Assembly: GCA_946965045.2 (NCBI GenBank)
Contig: OX337231.1
Span: forward strand, 1,054,001 to 1,118,000
Source of the DNA: Epithemia pelagica
Lineage: Eukaryota; Bacillariophyta; Bacillariophyceae; Surirellales; Surirellaceae
Direction of reading: 5' to 3'
Length of the DNA stretch: 64,000 bases
In this document: piece by piece, positions 40,587 through 51,740 of the stretch
How positions within the stretch are numbered: the stretch's first letter is position 1
Layout of the letters: each line of letters begins with the position of its first letter
Made by a program: the position numbers and the translations under genes
Notes under the pieces: generated by a model
The model's input: only the letters and a program-made list of their open reading frames with translations
Databases searched by the model: none
What the model was told of the DNA's origin: nothing

Positions 40587-41577
40587 CAAGTCCGCTTAAA
40601 GACGAGATGCACATGCATTTAACTAAGCCCGCGAACAACGAAGAAGACCAGAAAGCCAAGTCCATAGAGAGAGCACTCCAATGTGGAGAACAGTATGTTG
40701 AAACAGACGATGGAGAAACTCTTTTTCGAGATCGACCACACTAAGGAGTCCATCACCCAGAACACGCAACAATCCATCGTCCAGTATCTCCAAGACATGG
40801 AAGCCCGGATCAACTTGGAATCAGATCGAAAGTTCCGAAGGTACCAGGAACACATCACACAGTCTTTCCGAACGATTATTGGGGGAAGTGTGAATGCATT
40901 GTCAACAGCGCACGAATTGGCGGCAGATGCTACCTTGGACGGAAGCGAGCCCCAATGACGACGACCATCCAATGCCGGTTCCCGAAAACTTCACCGACCT
41001 GACCAATCACATCTCTCCAACCCAACTGCCCTCTCCCGAACAGCACCCCCCCCCCCCCCCCCCCCCCCCAACCGATCCATTCGCAGCTGCTTTCCCAATG
41101 TCTCCTCCGCCGAATCGTTCTCCTATACTTGATTCTACAAATCCGAACCCATCTTCACTAATCACAAATGGCAGAGAACTGATACAACCAAATGTGACAA
41201 CTCCGTCTCCACCAATCGCCAATCCGCAAGTCACTCCCGCGCAGTCACTGAACGACGCAGATGCCTTCATCGGAATGAAACTACCATGCACGCTGGTGGA
41301 TAAAGGCCGACTCATGATGAGGCGTGTATACGAAGAATTCTTCGGACTCCGAGACCAACAGGACGTACCCATTCCTCTTGGGTTCCATGGACCAAAGTCT
41401 ATCTGTCCGTCACCGTCACATGGAACATTCCCCATCATGGGTGGAGACCATGCTGCATTCGGTATGTCCATAGAAGCACAGAACGTAGGAATTCTCCGAC
41501 GCCCACCAGGCAGTGGCGACCTGTCTTCAATCCCAATCACCAAAGACACAGAGACACCCATCTGGAGTACTTTTTGA
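40587..41577 (+). pseudogene. Probable C-terminal extension of the Crypton gene (coiled coil, Pro-rich linker, GCR1_C-like end)
   Basis: A frame at 40683-40958 encodes a coiled coil (MLKQTMEKLFFEIDHTKESI, FRRYQEHITQSFRT). After a frameshift at the CCCC near 40953, another frame (to 41577) encodes a Pro-rich linker with a 24-C tract, then MMRRVYEEFFGLRDQQDVPI. The last resembles the GCR1_C-type segment (V-x-x-E-W/F-x-G-L...P-I-x-G-G) that follows the recombinase in many Cryptons. It is either the same protein continuing through more lesions or a separate broken gene; I favour the first. Confidence 0.45.
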
Positions 41578-42179
41578 GGGTGAGTAGTATTAGCGACACT
41601 CTCCAAATGTGTGACTGACTCCAACACCCAGTCGTTCCCAGTGAGCGGTGAGGTAGCAATGCGAAGGATCGGTTGTCCAGAACAGTACTGGAACCACGTG
41701 CACATTACCTGCATCTTGTAGTAGTCCTGACACTGTGTCTCATTGAAGTTAAAAGGTGAGTATTTAAAAAAATCAAGTCTCACTAAATGTGCCCCATCTA
41801 TAGGTGCGACACGGAACTCCTGACGTTCATGCCAAAACCTCTTTAAGGGCGCTTCGGGTTGTACCGCGTCACAACGATCTTCCCAGTCACCAGTCACGTC
41901 TTGGCCCAAATACCTTAGCGTTTCAAATGTAATCTTCTTCGAACTTCTGTAGTCACCAGGAAACATCCCATGAAAGGTGTAATACTTATTGATATGTTGT
42001 TTCTGATCATGGTCGTGCTTCTCCCAAAATACACGCTGCTCCATACCCCGCACATCCGGAAACAACGTAGGCAACGGAGCAAGTGCAGTATCATTCAGCG
42101 TACTATCCGTGCAGACCATACGACCCATCTCGCCTGGGTTGTTTTGGGTCGTAAAATTCTCGTCAATTTCTGCTTCCAT
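41007..42179 (-). CDS. Hypothetical protein (N-terminal 200 residues credible)
   Basis: The frame is 390 residues. The first 200 or so (MEAEIDENFTTQNNPG, INKYYTFHGMFPGDYRSSKK, FWHERQEFRVAPIDGAHLVR) have balanced composition and look coding. From about 41577 leftwards the frame is antisense to the Crypton C-terminal region and ends in polyglycine from the poly-C tract, so the real gene may stop or splice near 41580. No family is recognised. It lies downstream of another minus-strand ORF (42846-42349) and may belong with it. Confidence 0.45.
   Translation of the reverse strand: MEAEIDENFTTQNNPGEMGRMVCTDSTLNDTALAPLPTLFPDVRGMEQRVFWEKHDHDQKQHINKYYTFHGMFPGDYRSSKKITFETLRYLGQDVTGDWEDRCDAVQPEAPLKRFWHERQEFRVAPIDGAHLVRLDFFKYSPFNFNETQCQDYYKMQVMCTWFQYCSGQPILRIATSPLTGNDWVLESVTHLESVANTTHPQKVLQMGVSVSLVIGIEDRSPLPGGRRRIPTFCASMDIPNAAWSPPMMGNVPCDGDGQIDFGPWNPRGMGTSCWSRSPKNSSYTRLIMSRPLSTSVHGSFIPMKASASFSDCAGVTCGLAIGGDGVVTFGCISSLPFVISEDGFGFVESSIGERFGGGDIGKAAANGSVGGGGGGGGCCSGEGSWVGEM
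41046..41069. repeat. 24-base poly-C tract
   Basis: An uninterrupted run of C encodes polyproline on the plus strand and polyglycine on the minus strand. It is prone to length change. Confidence 0.95.
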
Positions 42180-42348
42180 ACTCTTATTTTATGACAACAG
42201 AAATTTATATTCTATCAAATACCAACACAATCGTGTAGACCTATCGTGTCGGATCATAAAATATGTGTCGACATATTTGTCGAATACAGTGAATCCTATA
42301 GCTCAATATTACGGGTTTCCTTCAAGACTCGCCACTTGTGCTTCGAGA

Positions 42349-42846
42349 TCACTCACACGTACTTTCTAAGGCCTGGAACTCGGCGATCATCTCGGCGATC
42401 ATCTGTTCGATATCAACATCCTTCTTGACGTCATCCTTGACTCCTTGGTGTTGAGACTGTGACAAACCGTCGTCAGATGTATGCCATGGCTCCTTCCCCT
42501 TGATTTTGCAAACGCCACGGCACTGACTCCAAAATTCATAGATCTTGTCAGAAGCTAAGTAGGAAGGGGCATATGCCCCAGGGTAGGCTTCCACATTCTT
42601 CGGCAAGAACGAACCATACTTGTTCTCCGCGAACGTCACCGTCACACGACTCAGAGACTTGCCAGGTTCTTCTTCCTTTTCTGTTTTATGAAAGGTTCCA
42701 TCCGTTGGCTCTCCTGAGTGCGAGTTTAGAGCCGTCGGGCTCACATTCACATAGGCATTTCTGTAAGCCTTAACTATTGAATAACAGTTAGATGTAGTAT
42801 ACTTAGATAGTAAAGAATGCAGCCTTCTCTGTCGGCGTGCATCCAT
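42349..42846 (-). CDS. Hypothetical protein, divergent from the PIP-motif gene
   Basis: This is a 165-residue frame of unknown family. It starts MDARRQRRLHSLLSKYTTS, has a central segment (VTVTFAENKYGSFLPKNVEAYPGAYAPSYL) that looks structured, and ends in a helical acidic stretch (DVDIEQMIAEMIAEFQALE). Its ATG is 52 bp from the ATG of the plus-strand PIP-motif gene, implying a shared promoter. Confidence 0.5.
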   Translation of the reverse strand: MDARRQRRLHSLLSKYTTSNCYSIVKAYRNAYVNVSPTALNSHSGEPTDGTFHKTEKEEEPGKSLSRVTVTFAENKYGSFLPKNVEAYPGAYAPSYLASDKIYEFWSQCRGVCKIKGKEPWHTSDDGLSQSQHQGVKDDVKKDVDIEQMIAEMIAEFQALESTCE

Positions 42847-42898
42847 CTAAGAGGGCCAAAACGACCAAGAACAAAGAGCACGGAAAGACATCTTCACC

Positions 42899-43446
42899 AT
42901 GACGGACCACCGCGAATCTACAATGACAATGCTGGCCTGGATCAAGGCATCAATTGTTAAGGACGACGAAGAAGGCTTGCCCACAGACTACCTTTGGGGG
43001 TACATCGTTGCCTTGAAGGAAGAGTTGGAAGAAGAGATGTAGGAAGAACGCAACAAGCAACGAAAAAAGGACGACCATGGCAAAACCAACGAAAAAGCAA
43101 CGAAACAACGAACAATGGCACCAACAGCACAACTAGAAAGGAAGAAGACGAGTCCGTTTTCACGTTCCAAAAGATTCTGAACGTGGATATATCGGACGAC
43201 AAAGAGAAGGACGACGACGATCTGTTCAAGAAGCTCTGTAAAGAAAGAGACGAAAGCAAGCACAATGACGTAATCACCCCCCTCGAAGAGTACGACACGG
43301 GCATGATCGTCCTACACTACGGTCGCAAACGTCGTCGCAAGATCCATCCCAACGAGGGCCATGTGCCGAAATCACTGAAGCAAACCACGATGAAGTCTTT
43401 TTTCGGTGATAGCGCAAACAACAAAGGCATTCGGAAGGACGGATAA
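42899..43446 (+). CDS. Small PCNA-interacting (PIP-box) protein, two exons
   Basis: Exon 1 is 42899-43038 (MTDHRESTMTMLAWIKAS...KEELEEE), the intron 43039-43127 (89 bp, GTAGGA to AACAG) and exon 2 43128-43446. The join is in frame and gives 152 residues. Without splicing, exon 1 ends at a TAG just after the donor site. Residues 132-139 read QTTMKSFF, an exact Q-x-x-M-x-x-F-F PIP box, which in known proteins (p21, FEN1, DNA polymerase delta subunits) docks on the sliding clamp. A basic cluster (GRKRRRKIH, about 112-119) ahead of it could serve nuclear import. The middle is acidic and Lys-rich. It could be a short relative of a polymerase-delta accessory subunit, but no other domain supports that. 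Confidence 0.62.
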
Positions 43447-46400
43447 GATGTACTAAAATATTGATAGTTATCGCAAATCTTTTATATAATTTAGTCTTGT
43501 CTTGGTTTACTCTGTGATTTTTTGTATCAGAGTGATAGTCTTGTGTAGTGGAGAATTTTGTCCACCGAATTAGTCCAGTCATTCACGGACAAATGTGTAG
43601 GGAGGCAAGACTAAGAACAAAACAAGATACAAACAAGACATCTGAACAAGACATCGGAGTCCAACATTATGTGTGACGCCTCTTTTGTCTTACTACGACA
43701 AAATTGAATCACTATCAAGACCAATCTTAACGGTTCCAGGTTTGAATCAGATTGTACTGGTCTGGAGGAGGCGGGCGCGGAGGAGGAGAGCAAGCCTATG
43801 AGTTTCGAGCCGAGCCATTACTTCAGTGGGCCAATCTTGCAGATTGGCCCCGTAGTGCGACGAAGGTTAACCTGAGCTAAACTCCAAAATGCCGAAGAAA
43901 ATAATGCCTCTTTTCTTTGTTGGTCACAATGTCCTCATTTGACTCATTTGAAAGTGAACACCATTCCAACAATGACATGCTAGTGAAGTTTTGGTCAAAG
44001 TTTGGGTTGTTAATCGGATTTTGGATCAAGTTGGATGAGTGAGGGGTGCTGCTTGTTTGTTTAAAGTCACATTCCGTGATGAAAGCACGCTGCTTGTTTG
44101 TTTAAAGTCACATTCAATGATGAAAGCACACAGATCCAAGTCACGTGTTGTCGTAGTCAAGGTCCCCTCCTTTGAGGGACATGTAGTCAGGGAGATCCTT
44201 CCAGTCATTCTTCTCATTGGAGTTGTCTTCATGGCCGTCACACAAAACACAACAATCAAAGTCTGTCTTCCAAGCTGCAACGTCAAATTCGAGTTTGTAT
44301 AAAAAGAACGTGCTTTGCAGTTCCGTGGGTGTCATTGCAACGCTTGCACACAGCGCACCAGTAGTAAGTGACGCCGTCCACAATCGTGGTTTCCGGCTCA
44401 TGGAAAGCCGGAAGAACGAGTTTCCAGGGATGGGCCTTCGTGCAGTCAAATCGAGTAAGGTTTGAATCGAGTAAGGTTCTTCTCACTGACTTCAATGATG
44501 GTGTTATTGAAATTCTTTGCTAGATACATCAGCTGGTTTGTCGAAAAATTCGTCGAGGTTATTTGGCTACGGTAAGTGCTGACATCGTGTGTCTTTTACC
44601 TATACAAAACATCGTCAGTCTCACATATACCTTTGATCTCTGCTTGTATTGTCTTTGCAAAGATATTGGTATAGTTGTTTCTAGTATATCGCGCAATCAT
44701 AGCTACGGTATTGACGAGAAGATTTTCAAATTTTTTGTTAGTTCGTTATTTTTCGATGCTGTTATATTTTTTAAATCATTGGGAACTGATTTTGATGTGG
44801 ACATGAACGACTACTTGGTTACGCCGTGGTTACCAGGTTGTTTAACCCTGCCAAGATCTCAAAATTTATTCGGTACAATGCTGATTTTTTGATTGAATTT
44901 CCGAACTTGCAGTAAAAAGCACTTTTTCCTAGGACGTTCGTGGAATCGGTGCAAATGGATTGGAGTGATTCAGTATGAAAAAAGCATGATTATTAATTAT
45001 ATCTTTTATTCTTCTGTCTCTTGATTTCCAATATTTGAAATCCGTGTATTCTCTTCTGTCCAAGGGCGTAGCATCATCCTTGCACTTATACTCATCAAAT
45101 GTTCTGCGACAGCTGGATGGCGTTATTGTTTGGTGCAATTGCCTGCTGTCGTCAAAGCTTGGTAGCACTTGTTGGTGTTGATAGTGATAGAAGACTATCT
45201 CTCTCTCTGATTGGTTGTCGCTGGCAGGCTTGCTGCCAGGAGCCAACCAAAAGAGAATGCTGAGATGTAGAAACACTATCTCTAGCGTGTAGACCAAGGG
45301 AGGGAGATGTGGGAGCAACAAAAACAACAAGCGTCTTGATGGTTGCAAAGTTTCAAAAGCATTGAGCCTTTGTTGCTTTCTCCCTTTCTCTATCGCCAAA
45401 GTCTATGTACTCTTTAGGTTTGGTCTCCTAGACAAAGCTGAGTGTATCAACAAGACTAGTGACAATATCATTCTCATACCACAATCGCCACGATTGTAAA
45501 TCCACCAAATTTTCCATTCTTGTACAAATGATAGCAATAGTACGTTGGCCCCCACATTGTTTGTGGGTCACCGTGATCCAAGTGACATCGGGCAGTGTCG
45601 GACGAGTCCAACCCGAAGGCAGGCGTAAAAGCACAGTCCAATCTAGTTGTAATGTTGCGAGGTAAGAAAAATCAGGGTCGCCTTCCAGGAGGACAGCCGA
45701 TATAAGATCTCGACCCAGTACCATGTCAATACTGGGGGCCAAAAATAACTTTTCCTTGCCTCTTCAAAACTCTTCCCGGATAACTTTTCCTTTGCTGTCC
45801 AAAGCTCTTCACATGGACAAATCAGTGGATTGTTCCATTCTTGAAACAACGAAGAATCAAGCCTTCTTAGATATCCAGATGCAGTATACAGCTTCTTGAA
45901 ACTTGCAAATTTCTGCTTCTGAACCCCCAGATGTTAACTGTAACACGAAGGAATAATTGGGCAACTTCTCCCATTTTTTATCTAGCTGGGGCCGGAGAAG
46001 AGGAGGTGGTGAGATGCTCATTGGGGAGAGCGGCAATGAATGACGGAAGACACATGATTACTTCGTGAGTGGTGAAGGGGCGGAAACTGTAGTTGACAAG
46101 TCGGGACTGGGCCGCGGAGGTTAAAAAGAAAGAGAAGGTATGTTTGGCGAGAGTCAGGGAACGGGCGTTCACGATGCTGGAACATAGTGGGGTTGCATTC
46201 GAGTAATGTGTTCTTTTTGGTGGTGAAGAACGATTGGAATTTTGGTAAACGCAGGTCGCGCTATTCAGACAATGCTGTCTGTACCATGTCATCTAAGGAT
46301 ATTTCAAGTGCTTTGGTGACACTGTTCATGTAACGACAAGTAGTGTGTACATTAAACCTTCCAGTCACCATGTTATGGAGACATCAGTGAATCCAACTAT

Positions 46401-47060
46401 AGCAAAAATTTTCTCTCGCAAATAAAACACAATTGAAGCCCAGATGCAAGAAGATGCAGAAGCACCCGTTGATACCACCTCCACAGATTCTACAGATTCC
46501 ATTCGGTTGAACCAATAAATTGATCAAAACTATCGTGAGAAAATATTTCCATGCAAAATGCACGTCATTTGGTGGATCAGAAATTGGCGTTCTTTCCAAA
46601 GCAATGTCAATTGCCAAAATCGTCGACAGTTATAACTGTAACGGTGTTCTTGCTGTCATTCGGAGCAACGAACAAGCAAACAACACTACAGAGATGAACA
46701 GTCTTCTACGGAAAGCAATAAAAGAAAATATTCATATACTTCACAGACAAAATCAGGATCACTTCTCCTGTGTTGAGCACTCAACCATCATTCTCATTTA
46801 CATGGTGCATGATTGGGAGTATGCATTCTGGAATGGAGAGTGCAAGCTGTGTTTTGTGTTTGACTGCTTGGGTGGGGACTCTAACAATGATGGACCCCTC
46901 CTTGTCCTCCAAAATTTGGTTTCCCAACCACCAAGATGCTGGATTATGCTTCCCCCCCCCACCAACCAGCTCACTTTTTTCCTAACCCTAGTGGTAGAAA
47001 TTGTGAATCTTTCAACCACCACCCAGGTAATGGGTAAATCAAACTTTTACACATCTCTTC
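43447..47060. other. Gene-poor region
   Basis: About 3.6 kb. A 41-bp tandem duplication lies at 44048-44130. Minus frames at 45428-45742 (104 codons) and 44929-45399 (156 codons), and a plus frame at 46520-47080 (186 codons), have no recognisable domain and are left unassigned. Confidence 0.45.
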
Positions 47061-47063
47061 ACG

Positions 47064-47345
47064 TCTCACGCAGACCCTGACACACTCAATTATGACAAGG
47101 CCATGAATGACAAAGATCTAGTTAAATGGCAAGCTGCAGCTAGCAAAGAAATTCGGGAAGTGAAGGAAAACAGCACGAAGCAACTATGCCAATTTTGCCC
47201 GACACCTGTGTCTTTAAACCTAAAAGAAACCCAGATGGAGAGATTTATTGCGTTCGATGTGATCTCCAAGAGTCAGAACAAGAAAACTACTCACCTGTCA
47301 TGAACTGGAGCAGTATTTGTATTATGCTTACCCTTTTTTGGGTGG
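47064..47345 (+). pseudogene. Copia reverse transcriptase fragment (N-terminal part)
   Basis: One frame reads DPDTLNYDKAMNDKDLVKWQ and AAASKEIREVKEN. After a frameshift near 47180 a second frame reads LPDTCVFKPKRNPDGEIYCV and RCDLQESEQENYSPVMNWSS. These are the opening blocks of Copia RT (E-A-x-x-x-x-W-x-x-A-x-x-x-E-I, then V-F-K-x-K-R-x-P-D-G). The catalytic domain is missing. Confidence 0.75.
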
Positions 47346-50300
47346 ATGGACCAGCATGGATTTGGTCGTCGCGGTGGTGGTGTTGGTGTTTTTTTTGTAC
47401 TTTAGGCGTATTGAAAAAACGATTCCCGCCATTCGAGCATGGGAGCCAAAATGATCACAGCCGTGTCCAGCAATTTCTCATACACCCATTCCTGGACGTG
47501 ATCAATCTCTGTCTGACATTCCCTGGTCCAACAAGCATTTCAACAAGAAATGTAGAATCCAATGTTTGGACAGGACAGCACCCATGACAATGTTCAACAA
47601 TATAAACTACACACCTTGTAGTCGTGTGGAGACACCAAGGAGTTGGGTGTCGGAGACTCCTTGGAACCAAGCGGTGGAACTGGATGTAGGAGCAGTAAGG
47701 GTAAACACCAAGGATGATCGTGATGTTGGTCATGGTGGAGGCCGGTTTGGTTTTAAAACTATTGGAAGGGCGTGGACTGGGGACTGTGTCCAGATTCTGA
47801 ATTACGTGTTGCCTCATCCGAACAAGGTAGGGACCTGCTTGGTGCAGTAGCTCATGTTACATAGGCACGGTACATGTTTGAACCGATAGTTGACAACTTG
47901 TCCAACAAGGTTTCAGTATTGTGGAAGTGGATAGACAGTGATGACGCGATCAACAGATGTTTGCGCCATTTAATGGAAAATAATTAAGTTTGTAGAGGAT
48001 GGTTAGTTTTTAGGGAAGGGACATGCTCGTCCGGCAGGAGGAAGGATTGCAGCAATAGTCAAGCAAATCAAAGAATGTGATGTCATTGTTTGTCAACGTA
48101 CCATCAGACACCGAGTACAAGTGTACCTGTACATACCATTTTTGGAATGTTGCCTTCCAGAGGACCTATGGGGATTTGTCAATCCCATTTTCGGTGCATT
48201 TGGACAATTTGTACAAGATTCCAAAACCAGAGACCTATGGATTGAAACTCACATGAATTTCACGGTACAAAGACTCAACAAGGACCAGCAGAAACTCTTT
48301 CCTAATAGATCCGGGATTCACGACCTGTACAACAACTTCCTACGGATTTATCGGAGTTACTGCAGTTCCTCATCATAAAATGGTACTACTAACGGTTTAC
48401 TACGTATCTCTTACAAGTAATATGGAATGGTTCTTTGGACTTTGATTCATTGCCTTTATTTTCACGCATTGTAATTTCTCTTGGTTTTTTTTTTCCAATT
48501 TCTCTTGGGTGTTTTTATGGGACTTGTCCGAAAAGCTTGCAAACATTCTTCGGGAGGAGGGTTCTGCCCTTTTCTGCCCTTGGATGATTTGCTGGAGGCG
48601 GGAGTTCTTGGTGTTGGTACTTTGTTTTGAATTCACCGCTGAAGTTGCAATCACGGCAACCGATGTGGTAATGGAGACTGACAGGGTTAACTCTTCAAAA
48701 TCCTCAGATATGATGTTCCAGTTGTCAAAGACATAGAGTTTTGGTGCAGAGGATTTGTACAAAACAAGTTTTGGTGCAGAGGATTTGTACAAACAGATGG
48801 TGGCTTTCTCTACTGATTGATGACATCTGTCAGTTTCACGTCAACATCTCGAAAACTTACATCCAACCACTGTTCTCTGTTCTCCGACTCCAGCAAAGGC
48901 AAACCCAATACTTCCTTTTCAATGGAAAACTCTGCTAGTATGAACAAAGAAAACTGAAAAGCATGTGAGTAAGCAGAAATTGATTGCACCGCCGACATAA
49001 GAGACTCCAATGTAATTCATCTTCCATGTTGCCTCCCTGTTCTACTGCAACTGAACGAGAACAACAACAACAAGTAGGTCAACAACAACAATAAACTGCA
49101 TTGGTTCCACAAATGCATACAATCAAGGAGAGGATGAGGGCAGCGCGGTACAGTGGAAAGGAGCAGTCAAAGTCAATGTTAACATGCTAACATCTTCTTT
49201 GACCCAATGACAATGTTAACATCTTCTTTAACCCAACGATTTCCTCACCATCACAAATTCTGGCTACGATGGTTGGCCTCAAGAAGTACTTTCCCCGCTA
49301 TCCCTAAGACCGCGGGAGGTCCAGTGTATCCTTTGGTTCATTTAGGTCACACCAAACTACAAGTGATGAAGCATTCATCCTCCCGGTGCTTGAAGATTTG
49401 TGGGATAAATATCTATGGCATGATTTGGATATATGATGACGTAACAATAGATGGGAAGTTACAACATCGTTGCTATGACAGTGAATGAACTGGCAGTTTG
49501 AACTCTGGCTAGGCCCAAGCGATGGAAGACATTTTTCTTGTGGTCACAAATCAGTTAGGTTGGCGGAATTGTGTTTTCCAAATGCAAACAACGACAAGGA
49601 TGCTAGACGTCTTTGAATCCTACACACAACAACTTGGAGTGGATAGGAACAGTTTGTGATTCCAGCTGAATGGAAACCAGAAACCAAATTCCAAACGACA
49701 GTACGCCCGAAGCCCTACAAATGGTAACACCGTACGAAATTGAATGCACGTTGTAAGTCACTGGTGACTTACTCAGCCTGGACCTTACTCCTACACAAGA
49801 AGTCATTGTTACTGCTGTAAAATGACAAAGTCAAGAGATACCCAATGTGGGAAGAATCATTGAGTGTTTGCCAAATGTTAGTGCAGACGACCTATCTGAC
49901 AAGACGTCTGCACAAAAACCTTGCCAGAAAGGTCAACCTTGAATGCCTCTTTGATAACACAGTACCGGCCTTGATTTGCTGTGTGACTGTTAAAGAGGGG
50001 ATGCCATTGATAATGTTTCTGTCTGGTCTCAAGGAACGTTGGATTTCGAGTGTAAAGAATTGTTGTCAGAGTACCTCTGAACCCTCTCAAAGAAACGCAG
50101 TAGTGACGAGAGATTCAAGGTACTAGTACCTCTGAACCCTCTCAAAGAAATGCAGTAGGGCTGAGAGATTCAAGGTAATGACTCGGATTGCTTTTGACAA
50201 AACAACCAATACACTGGGCGTCCTAAAATTCAACAACATACAGATTTGCAAGTTCTGAAGCATATCAACGAGCTGTTGCAACTATGCTTGTTCGATGAGA

Positions 50301-51340
50301 AAGAGATTAGTCTGTGGAACAGCTCTATTGGATTCTATTGAAAAACAATAGAGATGCTGAGGAAGAGGGAGCATTTGATAAGGGATTAATTGTGGGAGTA
50401 GCATCACGCACGGACAAGCAGTAGAGGGCAAAAGGAAGAAGAAGAAGGGACCTGTCCAGTATGTCGATGGAGAACCTCTTTGCATACCTCAAGCTGCCAC
50501 TCTCTTGCTGTCTTCCCGTGCCAAGCTTTGAATGTAAGCTTGATAAATCATAAACACTCAACTCAATGATTTGCAAAGTTTGTTTATGATCAATTTCTGA
50601 AGTCTGTTGGTCATAGCTGTGAACACTTTGTTGCTATGAGAGTAGAAAATGCAGTCTCCATGCCACCTCACATTGGCAAATATGCAACGAGAAATCTCAC
50701 TGTAGCGCAATGATCCCAGTCCTGTAGCATGAAACTCCAGTTCCAAGTAGTAGATCTACATCCGCTCGGCGGAGTTGGTCCGCTCGGCGGAGTTGGGAGG
50801 CACGAGGAGGGGCTATTGACTCCTCGGCGGGCAATAGCTCCTCCTCGTGGACTGCCAAATCCGCTTTGACTCCGAGAAGGGCAATAGCCCCGACAAGTGC
50901 CCCCACGACCAGGAGGTGATGTCGCTTGCTTCTATAATCTCCGAGTCCCCCCCCCCCCCCTAATTAACTGTCACACTTTTTCCCAGGACTGTTTTTTTTG
51001 CTCCGCACTACCTTTTTACGAGCTTGTAATCCTCCGCATTTGCTCTCGCCACCGTTGCGGGCAATATAAGGCTATATTAGACGAAAATCCTACTTCCATT
51101 CCGAGGAGCTATAGTAGGATACAACAACGTCAATATTAGTTCAACTCGACACTAAAGTCATTTTGATCTCCCCAACAGACTTCCATTGAAAGGACAACGG
51201 ATACCTACGGCCAAGCAGATTGACCTTGGTGAGTGAAGCAACCACCTTTTCAAAAATTGCTGCAATGACGGTAGACCACCTTTCAAACTTGATCAAGTAA
51301 CTATGCACAAGGATGCCATAGTTTACTTGGAGTGACACCT
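47346..51340. other. Gene-poor region
   Basis: About 4 kb. Only short frames occur (for example 47186-47587, 48121-48378, 49207-49488, all plus), with nothing recognised. Tandem duplications lie at 48737-48795 (30 bp) and 50071-50178 (55 bp). A short C-run is at about 50947-50959. Confidence 0.45.
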
Positions 51341-51342
51341 TG

Positions 51343-51740
51343 CTTCAAGAGGGCATTAGGGACTATTTCTTGAGCCTCCAAACAGGCAGAATCATCAACC
51401 GCAACAGAGCAACCATCGTGCCAATGCCAGAAGGGGTTGAACAACAAATTAAAGCATTAGCCATTAGTCAAAATGTGGCACCAGGTCTCTGGTAACAGAG
51501 ATTACTGTATCCTGGCTCTTGATTTTGATGGTGAGACAGATAGCCAAGATGACAACTCGTATTGATGATGACCTCCGTGATGATGATTATATTGATGAGG
51601 AGCTTGATGAACCAGATGAAGAGGGCCAACATGTACATTGGGAGAATCCATGTGCGGGGGATGCTATCCTTCAACAAGATGATCTTGATGATGCAGATGA
51701 GATTGAAGTATGAATGCAAGGAGTGGTGGATGAGTCGGAT
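51343..51740 (+). pseudogene. Copia integrase C-terminus and acidic linker fragment
   Basis: 51361-51495 encodes DYFLSLQTGRIINRNRATIV and PMPEGVEQQIKALA...VAPGLW, matching element 2 (VLRLSTGRVINRLHATPLPM). It is followed by acidic sequence (RIDDDLRDDDYIDEELDEPD) like the linker of element 2. It is broken by TAA at 51493 and a frame change. Confidence 0.72.
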
